Positions 1 to 7,587 of a DNA stretch of 12,917 nt are shown piece after piece (within the stretch, counting starts at the first letter, position 1; each line of letters opens with the position of its first letter). This stretch comes from Sphingobium sp. (GTDB taxonomy: Bacteria > Pseudomonadota > Alphaproteobacteria > Sphingomonadales > Sphingomonadaceae). The stretch lies in NCBI GenBank assembly GCA_030148625.1, contig JASBTC010000007.1:1-12917 (forward strand), given 5' to 3'. Position numbers and translations under genes: made by a program. The notes under the pieces were generated by a model that worked only from the letters and a program-made list of their open reading frames with translations, was not told the origin of the DNA and did no database searches.

Positions 1-1650
1 ATAAGCGGTGAGCTTTTCCGGGCGGTAGGGCAGCAGCGCCAGATTGTTGGTGGAGAGGCCGCTGAAAAAGCCGCCGCTCTTCACGCCATGCGCGATGCTC
101 GCATAGATCAGGCTGTTCGCCGCCGGCGCATATTCGAGCGCGACGCGACCGGTCAGGTTGGTGTCGCTGATCCGGGCGTCGATGAAGCTGAGCGCCACCG
201 GGCCGGGAACCCCCGGCGCGCACAATCCGGCAGGGATGCAAAGCAGGCTGAAGCCGAGCGGATTGAGATCGGTGGTGCCGCCGACATAGGTCCGTTCCTC
301 CCAGGTCAGCCTGAGCCCCGTGACCAGCGTCAGCCGGTCGGCAAGCGTCCAGTCGACATTGACGAAGGCGGCGACGGCATCGGTCTTCTGATCGGCGGTG
401 ATCACGGTGCGTGTCGCGAACAGATCGAGATGATTGCCCGGCGTGAAGACCTCGACACGGTCGTGCGCATAGATCGCACCCAATATCCATGCCGCCGGCC
501 CCGTCTTTCCGGAGAGCCGCAATTCCTGGGAGAATTGCTCGATCGTGTCGTTCTGGAGGAAATCGACCTGCCGCGCGGGAGTCGCGTCGGAATCGATGTC
601 GAAACCGCGATCCTGCCAGCGATAGCCGGTGATCGAGACCAGTTCGACGCTGCCGAGCCCGATCCGCGCCGAAAGAGTCGCGTCCCAGCTGTCGGTGTCG
701 TAAAATGCGTCGCGCGGCCAGTCGCCGAGGAACGGCTTGCCGTCGGTATCGGTGTAGCCGAAGAAATCGGTGCAGCGTGTATTGTCGACGCGGCCCGCGA
801 GGATCGGCGCACAGGGCCCGCCGGTCAGCGGATCGACGGCGCCGAAGAATTCGCCCTGGCCCATTTCCGACCTCGAGCGCAGCCCTTCGACCTTCAGGTT
901 GATGTCGACCCGGTTCGACGGTTGCCAGCGCAGCTGGAACCGCCCGGTCATGATGTCGCGCTCGCCGATCGTCTCGCCGGGAAGCAGCCGGCTCTTCCAA
1001 TAGCCGTGCCCCTGCTGGACGGTGCGCGCCGAAAGCCGCATCGCCAATGTTTCGGAGAGCGGGACGTTGACGAAGCCCTCGGCTTCGAACGCCTGATAAT
1101 TGCCGTAGCCCACCGATATCGCTCCCGCGAAGTCCTGCTGTGGCCGCTGGGTGATGATGTTGAGCGCGCCCGCGGTCGAATTGCGGCCGTAGAGCGTGCC
1201 CTGCGGCCCCTTGAGCAGTTCGATCCGCGCGACGTCGTAGAGTTCGCCGCTCATCAGCGCGGTCGAGGCAAGCGCAACCTCGTCGACATAGACGCCCGCC
1301 GCGGGGCTGTTGGTCGCGCTGAAATCGTCGAGCCCGATGCCGCGCACGGTCACCACTGGAATGGCGCCGGGCACCTGTTCCTTGATGTCGATATTGGGGA
1401 TCGCCGAAGCGAGATTCTCGATCTGGCTGATCCGGCGTTCGCCGACGGCCTCGGCGGAGAGCGCCTGGATGTTGATACCGATATCGACCAGCCGCTCCTC
1501 GCGCTTCTGCGCCGTGACGACGATCTCCGCCATCTCCGACTCGCGCGCCACGGGTTCGGCCTGCGCCCAGGCCATGCTTGCCGGCATCGCCGCCGTCGCG
1601 AGCAACCAGCCGCCAATCGTACGCGCGCCTTTCCTCAGCATCTTCGCCAT
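1..1650 (-). CDS. TonB-dependent outer-membrane receptor (C-terminus cut off by window edge)
   Basis: Outer-membrane gated channel that imports a ligand using TonB energy; ligand unknown. Reading the minus strand from ATG at 1650 gives 550 codons with no stop, so the gene continues past the left edge. Residues 1 to about 31 look like a signal peptide (basic start, hydrophobic core, AWAQA). EIVVTAQKREER at about 42-53 is a TonB-box-like stretch typical of sphingomonad receptors. The plug follows, with VTVRGIGLDDF, AGVYVDEV and LLKGPQGTLYGRNSTAGALN. The remainder alternates like barrel strands and reaches RPEKLTAY, a late-barrel motif, at the edge. A GGAGG ribosome site lies 5 bases before the ATG. 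It is divergent from the tandem TetR gene and shares its operator-bearing upstream region, so TetR control is likely. The locus suggests an organic substrate rather than iron, but this is inference. Confidence 0.95.
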   Translation of the reverse strand, partial: MAKMLRKGARTIGGWLLATAAMPASMAWAQAEPVARESEMAEIVVTAQKREERLVDIGINIQALSAEAVGERRISQIENLASAIPNIDIKEQVPGAIPVVTVRGIGLDDFSATNSPAAGVYVDEVALASTALMSGELYDVARIELLKGPQGTLYGRNSTAGALNIITQRPQQDFAGAISVGYGNYQAFEAEGFVNVPLSETLAMRLSARTVQQGHGYWKSRLLPGETIGERDIMTGRFQLRWQPSNRVDINLKVEGLRSRSEMGQGEFFGAVDPLTGGPCAPILAGRVDNTRCTDFFGYTDTDGKPFLGDWPRDAFYDTDSWDATLSARIGLGSVELVSITGYRWQDRGFDIDSDATPARQVDFLQNDTIEQFSQELRLSGKTGPAAWILGAIYAHDRVEVFTPGNHLDLFATRTVITADQKTDAVAAFVNVDWTLADRLTLVTGLRLTWEERTYVGGTTDLNPLGFSLLCIPAGLCAPGVPGPVALSFIDARISDTNLTGRVALEYAPAANSLIYASIAHGVKSGGFFSGLSTNNLALLPYRPEKLTAY

Positions 1651-1719
1651 TCCAGCCTCCCCAAATGCGGGCCGAACCCGCCTTTGCCACTTCGATGCAC
1701 CTGCCGTTTCACGGATTTT

Positions 1720-1733
1720 ACATCTGAGTATGT
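1720..1733. promoter_or_regulatory. Putative TetR operator, copy 1
   Basis: ACATCTGAGTATGT matches the 14-mer at 1775-1788 at 12 of 14 positions and has partial two-fold symmetry (ACAT...ATGT). It lies in the divergent gap, 70 bases upstream of the receptor ATG, so a bound regulator would sit near that gene's promoter. Assignment to the adjacent tandem TetR protein is inference from position and symmetry. Confidence 0.5.
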
Positions 1734-1769
1734 ATGCATCAGGACATGTTGAATTGGGCTTGTCAAGCG

Positions 1770-1796
1770 TTTTGACATATGCGTATGTTGTCAAAA
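1770..1796. promoter_or_regulatory. Putative TetR operator, copy 2, within a larger inverted repeat
   Basis: The core ACATATGCGTATGT (1775-1788) is a perfect palindrome with 5-base arms around TGCG. It is nested in a second inverted repeat, TTTTGACA (1770-1777) and TGTCAAAA (1789-1796). The site lies 19 bases upstream of the preferred TetR start at 1815, so it is a good candidate for autoregulation. Its centre is 55 bp from copy 1. TTGTCA at 1760 with TATGTT at 1784 (18-base spacer) is a possible weak promoter overlapping the site. Confidence 0.55.
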
Positions 1797-1814
1797 CCAA
1801 ATGTTGAGGAAGCG

Positions 1815-3080
1815 ATGGGTGAACAACCGGCCATGCCGCGCGGCGACCTGAAACTGGTGCGGAAGCGCAGTCGGCGGGATCTGATCCTCGACGAAGCCGC
1901 GCGCCAGCTGAACGGGCGCGGCATTTCCGAGACCGCGCTCGCCGATATCGCGGCGGCACTGGGGCTCTCGCGCGCGGCGCTCTATTATTATGTCGACGAT
2001 CGCCAGGACCTGGTCTTTCAGAGCTATCGTCGCGCGTGCGAAGCGCTCGCCCGCGATATCGCCGCCGCGACGCGGGCCCCGGGCGGCGCGCTCGATCGGA
2101 TCGCCGCCTTCATCGAACGCAGCCTGGACGGCGACCGCGTCGAGGAAGCCGTGCTGAGCGAGGTCGCCTATCTGTCGGACGAACAGCGCGCGACGATCGA
2201 AGGGCTTGCCGGGGGCGTGCTCGCCCAGCTTCGCGCATTGATCGAAACGGGCCAGAAGGCCGGCGAGCTGCGCACCTGCGACGCGGCGATCATGGCGCAG
2301 GCGATCATCGGCATGGTATCCTGGACGCCGCTCGCGCCGCGCTGGAGCGGCGCGGATCCCGCGGAGACGCGCGCGCGCGTCTCCGCGGCCGCGATCGACC
2401 TGATCCGCAACGGCATTGCGGCCATGGCGACACCCGATACGCCATTGCCGCGGATCGGCATTTCCGCACTGCGTCCGCCACGGGGAAACCCGTTCAGCCG
2501 CGACGAGGCGGCGTCGATGAAACGCGAGGAGCTGTTGCGCACGGCATCGCGGCTGTTCAATCGCAAGGGCATCGACGCGACCTCGCTCGACGAGATCGGC
2601 GCCGCGCTGGGCGCGACCAAGGGCGTCGTCTATCATTATCTGACCGACAAGCCCGAGCTGGTGGCCGAATGCTATCGCCGGGCGTTCGCGCTGGGCGGCC
2701 GGGTGCTGGATGCGATCGGCGCGGCACCGGGCGACGGGTTCGCGCGTGCCGTTGCCGGTTTCCAGTTGCTCGTCGAGATCAACGCGCGTGCCGAATTCTC
2801 GCCGCTCGCCCCCCTTGCCGGCGTCGATGCGCTCCATGCCGAGGCGCATGACGAGGTGATCGCGCTCGTCCGGACCTCGCAGCAGGTCTTTCCAGCGATC
2901 GTCATGGCCGGCATCGCCGAGGGCAGCATCCGTGCGATCGACGCGACCGCCGCCGCGATCGCGCTGGCGGGCACGTTCGGCTGGATCCCCAAATGGTTCG
3001 ATGGCGAGGACGAAGCGATGGTCGCGCGGATCGTCGAGGAATTCGGGATGCTCTATGCCTTCGGTCTCGGCGCACGCTGA
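1815..3080 (+). CDS. Tandem (double-domain) TetR/AcrR-family transcriptional regulator
   Basis: DNA-binding repressor-type regulator with two complete TetR modules in one 421-residue chain; ordinary TetR proteins are about 190-220 residues. Module 1 has its helix-turn-helix at about residues 20-66 (LADIAAALGLSRAALYYYVDDRQDL). Module 2 has it at about 236-283 (LDEIGAALGATKGVVYHYLTDKPEL). Each is followed by its own alpha-helical ligand or dimer region. I chose ATG 1815 because GAGGA lies 4 bases upstream. An in-frame ATG at 1779 would place the N-terminus inside the palindromic operator and lacks a ribosome site. The stop is followed after one base by the hydrolase ATG, so the two are probably translated together. 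It is divergent from the TonB receptor, its likely target. The ligand is unknown. Confidence 0.93.
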   Translation: MGEQPAMPRGDLKLVRKRSRRDLILDEAARQLNGRGISETALADIAAALGLSRAALYYYVDDRQDLVFQSYRRACEALARDIAAATRAPGGALDRIAAFIERSLDGDRVEEAVLSEVAYLSDEQRATIEGLAGGVLAQLRALIETGQKAGELRTCDAAIMAQAIIGMVSWTPLAPRWSGADPAETRARVSAAAIDLIRNGIAAMATPDTPLPRIGISALRPPRGNPFSRDEAASMKREELLRTASRLFNRKGIDATSLDEIGAALGATKGVVYHYLTDKPELVAECYRRAFALGGRVLDAIGAAPGDGFARAVAGFQLLVEINARAEFSPLAPLAGVDALHAEAHDEVIALVRTSQQVFPAIVMAGIAEGSIRAIDATAAAIALAGTFGWIPKWFDGEDEAMVARIVEEFGMLYAFGLGAR

Positions 3081-3081
3081 G

Positions 3082-4236
3082 ATGGCGGCGGCGATCCATG
3101 GCGATGTCGCGCCGGGTTTCGAAGCGGTGCGGGGCGCCTTTGCCGAGAATTTCGCGCGCACCGGCCCCTATGCCGAGATCGGCGCGTCATGCGCGGTCTA
3201 TCGGCGCGGCGTCTGTGTCGTCGACCTCTGGGCGGGCCATGCCGACAAGGCGCTGAGCCGCCCCTGGACCCGCGACACGCTCGTCAATCTCTGGTCGACG
3301 ACGAAGGGCGTCGCGGCGATGTGCGTCGCCCTGCTCGTCGCGCGCGGCGTGCTCGATTATGCGCAGCCGGTCTCGGCGACCTGGCCCGAATTCGCGCATG
3401 CCGGCAAGCGGGACGTCACGCTCGGCGAGATGCTGTCGCATCAGGCCGGGCTTCCCGGCTTCGCCGAACCCACCGAGATCGACGATCTGTTCGATCAATC
3501 CCGCGTCGCCGCGCGACTGGCCGCGCAGCCGCCACTGTGGCCGCCCGGCACCGCCAATGGCTATCACGCCGTCACCTGGGGCGTGCTCGCCGCCGAGATC
3601 GTGCGCCGCGCCGATGGACGCACGCTGGGCCGGTTCCTGGCCGAGGAACTCGCCGGACCGCTGGCGGCCGATATCCATATCGGGCTTGGCGCGGCCGAGG
3701 CGCCGAGAGTCGCCGAACTGGTGCCCCCCGACACCGCCGCCGATCTGTCAGGGCTCGCCATCACCCCGGCAATGGCGATGGCGCTCGGCAGTCCGGCGAT
3801 GGAACCGCAGCGCGCCAATGAAGACGGATGGCGCGCCGCGGAATTGCCGGCGCTCAACGGACATGGCTCGGCCCAGGGCATCGCGCGGCTCTATGCCGCG
3901 CTTGTCGCCGATACCGGGCTGGACGGCATCAAGCCGATTCCGGACGCCATCGTCGCGGCGATGACCCGCACGACCGCCGACCGGCCCGATCTCGTGCTCG
4001 GCTTCAATCCGGGCTGGGGCATGGGGGTGGCGCATAATGCGTCGGGCATGTTCGGGCCTCATCGCGAGACATTCGGCCATAGCGGCTGGGGCGGCTCTTT
4101 CGGTTGCGCCGATCGCGGGACGGGCATCGCGATCGGCTATGCCTGCAACCATATGGGCCCCGATCTCGTCGGCGATCCCCGGGCGACATCGCTGTGCGAT
4201 GCAGTGTTTCGGGCCGCGGAGAGCGCTCCGCTCTAG
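3082..4236 (+). CDS. Serine hydrolase of the beta-lactamase / EstB esterase family
   Basis: Penicillin-binding-protein-fold serine hydrolase of 384 residues; members are mostly esterases, amidases or lactone hydrolases rather than true beta-lactamases. The nucleophile motif S-x-x-K is seen as STTK at residues 72-75. The Tyr motif is GYHAVTWG with Tyr161, and the third motif is GHSGWGGSFGCAD at about 332-344, in place of KTG. No signal peptide is visible, so the enzyme is probably cytoplasmic. The start at 3082 is one base after the TetR stop with no clear ribosome site, suggesting translational coupling. Its place in the TetR/receptor block suggests that it hydrolyses an ester or lactone brought in by the receptor, but this is inference. 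The final bases overlap the stop codon of the opposing small gene at 4233. Confidence 0.92.
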   Translation: MAAAIHGDVAPGFEAVRGAFAENFARTGPYAEIGASCAVYRRGVCVVDLWAGHADKALSRPWTRDTLVNLWSTTKGVAAMCVALLVARGVLDYAQPVSATWPEFAHAGKRDVTLGEMLSHQAGLPGFAEPTEIDDLFDQSRVAARLAAQPPLWPPGTANGYHAVTWGVLAAEIVRRADGRTLGRFLAEELAGPLAADIHIGLGAAEAPRVAELVPPDTAADLSGLAITPAMAMALGSPAMEPQRANEDGWRAAELPALNGHGSAQGIARLYAALVADTGLDGIKPIPDAIVAAMTRTTADRPDLVLGFNPGWGMGVAHNASGMFGPHRETFGHSGWGGSFGCADRGTGIAIGYACNHMGPDLVGDPRATSLCDAVFRAAESAPL

Positions 4237-4637
4237 CTCCCTCGCCGTCCGGGCTTTCCTGACGGTCGGCCGCCACCGGGCCTGGGCCGGTTGTTGTTGC
4301 CATTGTCGGGCCGCGGATGCCTAGGCTTCGCCGAGGGCGGGCGCGGCGCATGGGCGGAAGGCGACCGGACGGGACGATCGGGGCCGCCGGCAGGTGTTCC
4401 GCCACCGACGACATAGCCCTCCTTTTGCAGGCGCGTGAACGCCGTGCGCACGCTCGCCGCGATCGCGGTACGCAGCTCGGGCGGCAGATCGGCAAAAGTC
4501 GTGTTGACGTGAAGCGCGCCCAGATCGCGGACGAGGGTGTTGGGAACGCCCTTCGACGCCGTCTTGAGCGCTGCGATGCCGTCCATCACGGCGGCGAAGA
4601 TGATGTCCTGCATCACATCTGTTGCGGATCTGGTCAT
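4233..4637 (-). CDS. Hypothetical small protein with a disordered Pro/Gly/Arg-rich tail
   Basis: I do not recognise a named family. The 134-residue product has an Ala-rich, probably helical N-terminal part (residues 1 to about 80, MTRSATDVMQDII through FTRLQKEGYVV). A low-complexity tail rich in Pro, Gly, Arg and Asn follows (about 81-134) and is likely disordered; it is basic and could touch nucleic acid. The N-terminal part has a balanced composition that reads like real protein, which is why I prefer it over the overlapping frames. The start is uncertain: no good ribosome site precedes ATG 4637, and Met9 (4613) is an alternative. It converges on the hydrolase gene, and the stop codons overlap within CTAG at 4233-4236. 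No functional link to the catabolic genes is visible. Confidence 0.6.
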   Translation of the reverse strand: MTRSATDVMQDIIFAAVMDGIAALKTASKGVPNTLVRDLGALHVNTTFADLPPELRTAIAASVRTAFTRLQKEGYVVGGGTPAGGPDRPVRSPSAHAPRPPSAKPRHPRPDNGNNNRPRPGGGRPSGKPGRRGS

Positions 4638-4768
4638 AGCCGCTGACTAACCGCCCGCGCGCCAATTGTCGCGGGGGATAATGCACGCGGCGAAAGATGA
4701 TCGCCGGAATCGCCGTGCGCGTGGCCATGCCGGATGCGGACCATCGCGATATACGCCGATCATAAAAT

Positions 4769-4780
4769 CAATTAACAGGA
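4769..4780 (-). promoter_or_regulatory. Shared regulon element TCCTGTTWWWYG, copy before the FAH gene
   Basis: On the minus strand the site reads TCCTGTTAATTG. The plus strand also shares ATTAACAGGAT, a 5-base gap, then TCTCGT (4771-4792) with the element before the MFS gene, at the same spacing. It sits in the -35 region of the TATAAT at 4792, where a bound protein would block or recruit polymerase. The IclR product is the likeliest binder, by inference. Confidence 0.6.
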
Positions 4781-4786
4781 TCATAT

Positions 4787-4802
4787 TCTCGTATAATGAG
4801 AA
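4787..4802 (+). promoter_or_regulatory. Likely promoter -10 (TATAAT) of the FAH-VOC operon
   Basis: A perfect TATAAT is at 4792-4797 in an AT-rich island within otherwise GC-rich DNA. It forms the loop of a small inverted repeat, ATTCTC (4786-4791) with GAGAAT (4798-4803). A consensus -35 at 17 bases is absent; TTAACA at 4772 is close to TTGACA but only 14 bases away. This suggests an activator-dependent or tightly regulated promoter. A start near 4804 would give a leader of about 80 bases. Confidence 0.5.
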
Positions 4803-4886
4803 TAGAAAGCTTTTCCACGCGCGATTTCTGTGGGAAAGGCGAAGCATGAGGATTGCCGTTTCCGCATGCTGAGCAAGGACCGATCG

Positions 4887-5741
4887 ATGCGTTTCATCTC
4901 TTACCGGGCGGGGCACGAAAAGGCGGCGGGAGTGATGGACGGCGACGACCGTTTCGCGCCGGTTGCGGCGCCCGCCGGTGAAGGATCGGCATTGCGCCGG
5001 CTGCTCGCCGCCGACGCGCTCCGCGCCGCGGGTGCGGCCGCGCTGGCGCGGCCCGACCGGATCGCGCTCGATGCCGTCGCGCTGCTGCCGCTGATCCCCG
5101 ATCCGGCCGCGATCTGGTGCGCGGCCGGCACCTATCGCGCACATCTGGCCGAGGGCGGACACAAGGAGACCAGCGAGCCGCCCTGGTTCCTGCGCGTCGC
5201 TGAAAGCCTGTGTGCGGCGGGCGACCCGATCGTCCGGCCCAATGTCTCGAACCGGCTCGATTTCGAAGGCGAGCTGGCGGTGATCATCGGCAAGCGCGCA
5301 CGCCATGTCTCCGAAGCGGATGCGATGGCCCATGTCGCGGGCTTCACCTGCTTCAACGACGGATCGATCCGCGACTGGCAGGTCCACAGCACGCAGATCA
5401 CGCCGGGCAAGAATTTCGCTTCTACCGGCGCCCTCGGCCCCTGGCTGGTGACGCCCGACGCGTTCGGCGATCCCTATGAGAAGCGGCTGGAGACGCGGCT
5501 CAACGGCGCCGTCGTGCAGTCGGCGTCGATCGGCGAGCTCATGTTCACGATCGAGCGCATGATCGCCTATCTCTCGACGATCTGTCCGCTGCTGCCGGGC
5601 GACGTGATCGCCACGGGCACCTGTGCCGGCGTCGGCAATCGCCGCACGCCGCAGCTGTTCATGCAGCCCGGCGACCGGATCGAGGTCGAGATCGAAGGGC
5701 TCGGCATATTGGCCAATCCGATCGTGCAGGAGAGCGACTGA
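4887..5741 (+). CDS. Fumarylacetoacetate hydrolase (FAH) family protein
   Basis: FAH-fold, metal-dependent enzyme that hydrolyses C-C bonds of, or decarboxylates or hydrates, acyl-pyruvate-type ring-cleavage products. It has 284 residues, a normal length for the bacterial family, with a variable N-terminal part to about residue 70. The catalytic domain shows RLDFEGELAVIIGK (candidate metal ligands Glu127 and Glu129), FNDGSIRDWQ (Asp158), PGKNFASTGALGPW (Lys175) and ATGTCAGVG (242-250). The last motif is usually TGTPAGVG, so Cys replaces Pro. The start at 4887 has AAGGA seven bases upstream; in-frame ATGs at 4830 and 4866 lack this. Its stop overlaps the ATG of the VOC gene by one base, so the two form an operon. 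It could be an acylpyruvate hydrolase or an oxo-acid decarboxylase; the sequence does not decide. Confidence 0.93.
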   Translation: MRFISYRAGHEKAAGVMDGDDRFAPVAAPAGEGSALRRLLAADALRAAGAAALARPDRIALDAVALLPLIPDPAAIWCAAGTYRAHLAEGGHKETSEPPWFLRVAESLCAAGDPIVRPNVSNRLDFEGELAVIIGKRARHVSEADAMAHVAGFTCFNDGSIRDWQVHSTQITPGKNFASTGALGPWLVTPDAFGDPYEKRLETRLNGAVVQSASIGELMFTIERMIAYLSTICPLLPGDVIATGTCAGVGNRRTPQLFMQPGDRIEVEIEGLGILANPIVQESD

Positions 5742-6283
5742 TGGCGGCGCTGCCCCATGCCGAGCTGACCCATCTCGGCTTCTATGTTGCGGACATCGCC
5801 AGGATGACCGATTTCTATACGCATGTGATGGGCATGGTGGTGACCGACAGCGGCGAGGCGGGCGGCCGCGCCTGGGCGTTTCTCAGCCGCAATCCGCAGG
5901 AACATCATCAGGTCGTGCTCGCCAGCGGCCGGCCGGCCGACAGTTTCCAGCTGATCAACCAGATCTCGTTCCGCGTCGCCGATCTCGACGCATTGCGCGC
6001 CTGGCATGCGCATGCGAGCAGTGTCGCGTTGCCAGGGCTGGAGGCGGTGACCCACGGCAATGCCTGGAGCATCTATTTCCGCGATCCCGAAGACAATAGG
6101 ATCGAAATCTATGCCAGCTCGCCCTGGTATGTCAGCCAGCCGATGCGCATCGCGGTCGACATGACGCGCAGCGCCACGGAACTGATCGAGGAAACCGACG
6201 CGCTGACCCGCGACGATCCCAGCCGGCGGCCGCATGCGCAATGGGTGGAGGAGATGCGCGTGCGGATCGGCGAGGCGATGTAA
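5741..6283 (+). CDS. VOC-fold protein, probable one-domain extradiol ring-cleavage dioxygenase
   Basis: Vicinal-oxygen-chelate metalloenzyme of 180 residues. Paired beta-alpha-beta modules are apparent: LTHLGFYVADIARMTDFYTHVMGM at residues 9-32, and SFRVADLDALRAW (76-88) through IYFRDPEDNRIEIY (111-124). Candidate metal ligands are His11, His55 or His56, and Glu122, the His-His-Glu set of type I extradiol dioxygenases. The helical tail (about 131-180) is an extra beyond the core. Classical two-domain extradiol enzymes are about 300 residues, so this is the short form. Placement next to an FAH hydrolase and near an aromatic hydroxylase supports ring cleavage, but VOC folds also include isomerases and lyases. 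It overlaps the preceding stop by one base and relies on the FAH promoter. It converges on the phytase-like gene with a 23-base gap and no obvious terminator. Confidence 0.88.
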   Translation: MAALPHAELTHLGFYVADIARMTDFYTHVMGMVVTDSGEAGGRAWAFLSRNPQEHHQVVLASGRPADSFQLINQISFRVADLDALRAWHAHASSVALPGLEAVTHGNAWSIYFRDPEDNRIEIYASSPWYVSQPMRIAVDMTRSATELIEETDALTRDDPSRRPHAQWVEEMRVRIGEAM

Positions 6284-6306
6284 GGTCGCGACGCCATCGG
6301 TTCGGT

Positions 6307-7542
6307 TCAGCAAAGCGCCGGCATCTCGACCAGCCAGAACTGGGTTTCGGCGCCTTCGATGCCGAAATCGCTGTCGCTGGAAAGCAGCAATTCGGTCGGC
6401 GAGAGCATGACCATGCCTTCGAGGTCGCCGCAGACTTCGGCGTGATCGTCGGTCGAGAGGAGAAGAGTCTTTTCGAGAATGGGAATGCCGCTGCGCCGCA
6501 CATCCCCGCGTGACATCTGTTCCAGCGTCGGCCGCGTCGCGGGATCGGCCAGCGCCGCCGGCGCGCGATTGCCCGCGTCCGGCACGACGCAATAGATTTT
6601 GGTGGACAGAGTCACCCGTTCCAGGACCAGCAGGCGCCCATCGGCGAGCGCCACGAATTCGCTGATCTTGATATCGTCGCGCCTCACTTTGCCCGCCGCG
6701 CAGTCGCGCCGGAAACTGTCGGGATCGTCGAGAGGATAGACATATTCGGCCAGCAGCGCGCCCGAGGCCGCATCGAGCCGCCAGATGCGGACATGGGCGC
6801 TGGAGTCATGGGCGTGCCGGTCCGGATGCGCGAGCGGGCTCTGGAACGCGACCAGCAGGCTGGCACCGTCGGGCGAGAGCGCCAACGCCTCGAAGCCCCG
6901 GTTCAATTTGCGCGCCGCGGCCAGCACAGGCAGCGCTTCGACGACCGGGCAGGCCGCGCCCGCAAAGCTCGCGCCCATGCCCTCTGGCACCCAGCGCATC
7001 AGCACGCGGCCGTCCCTGTCGACGCGCAGCAGCGACGGCCCATATTCCTCGGAGATCCAGAAGCTGCCATCGGGCAGTGCGGCGATCGCTTCACTGTCGG
7101 CGCCGTCCGGATCGGTCCCGAGCGGCAAACCGGCCAGATCGAACACCGGTTCGAATTCGGCATGCGGGGCCGCCGGAATCGGCAGGCCGGTGACGGCAGC
7201 TCCATCCGGACCGGTCAGGCTCTCGACAGTCTCGAGCAGGATCGCATCACCCTGCCTGCGAAAGCGGGCCAGCGCCGGGCCGGCCGACAGCAGCGGCATG
7301 ATCTTGGCGCCATCGATCCCGCCGAGCGGGCCCAGATGATCGGCGCCGTACAGGCTGGCGGCCGAACCGGGCTTGATATTGGGGCCCCTGTCCCCGATCC
7401 CCCAGAACACCCCGTCCGGATCCCGGGCGGATCGGCACAGGCCCGATGCCAGGCTGCGGGTCAGGCGCAATCCGCCCCGGGGCATCGGAATGTCCGCCAG
7501 ATGCGGATCGGTCCAGCGAAGGCGGCGAAGGGAATGGCTCAT
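6307..7542 (-). CDS. Phytase-like / esterase-like beta-propeller protein
   Basis: 411-residue protein resembling the 'esterase-like activity of phytase' family, a predicted beta-propeller with poorly defined activity. Recognisable pieces are LASGLCRSARDPDGVFWGIGDRGPNI near the N-terminus, DSEAIAALPDGSFWISEEYGPSLLRVD in the middle, NRGFEALALSPDGASLLVAFQSPL, and KISEFVALADGRLLVLERV. Acidic residues in these loops would suit metal binding. No signal peptide is visible, unlike many members, which implies a cytoplasmic role. I chose ATG 7542; a TTG at 7578 extends the frame by 12 residues but has no ribosome site. It lies 45 bases behind the FAD hydroxylase on the same strand, so the pair is probably co-transcribed. 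A role as a lactone or ester hydrolase in the same pathway is inference. Confidence 0.85.
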   Translation of the reverse strand: MSHSLRRLRWTDPHLADIPMPRGGLRLTRSLASGLCRSARDPDGVFWGIGDRGPNIKPGSAASLYGADHLGPLGGIDGAKIMPLLSAGPALARFRRQGDAILLETVESLTGPDGAAVTGLPIPAAPHAEFEPVFDLAGLPLGTDPDGADSEAIAALPDGSFWISEEYGPSLLRVDRDGRVLMRWVPEGMGASFAGAACPVVEALPVLAAARKLNRGFEALALSPDGASLLVAFQSPLAHPDRHAHDSSAHVRIWRLDAASGALLAEYVYPLDDPDSFRRDCAAGKVRRDDIKISEFVALADGRLLVLERVTLSTKIYCVVPDAGNRAPAALADPATRPTLEQMSRGDVRRSGIPILEKTLLLSTDDHAEVCGDLEGMVMLSPTELLLSSDSDFGIEGAETQFWLVEMPALC

Positions 7543-7587
7543 CCGGCCAAGGCATAGGCGCGAACGGGACGGGTTCAAATGGGCCTT

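Noticed and set aside
88..1752. Long plus-strand open frame of 554 codons
   Set aside because: It is antisense to the TonB receptor, has an Arg/Asp/Gly-rich composition with no domains, and arises from the GC-rich third positions of the real gene.
1791..3161. Long minus-strand open frame of 456 codons
   Set aside because: It lies opposite the tandem TetR gene, whose two helix-turn-helix domains are clear; the antisense product has no recognisable fold.
3082..4236. Antibiotic-resistance beta-lactamase
   Set aside because: S-x-x-K is present, but there is no signal peptide and no KTG box; the GHSGWGG motif and operon context fit the esterase branch.
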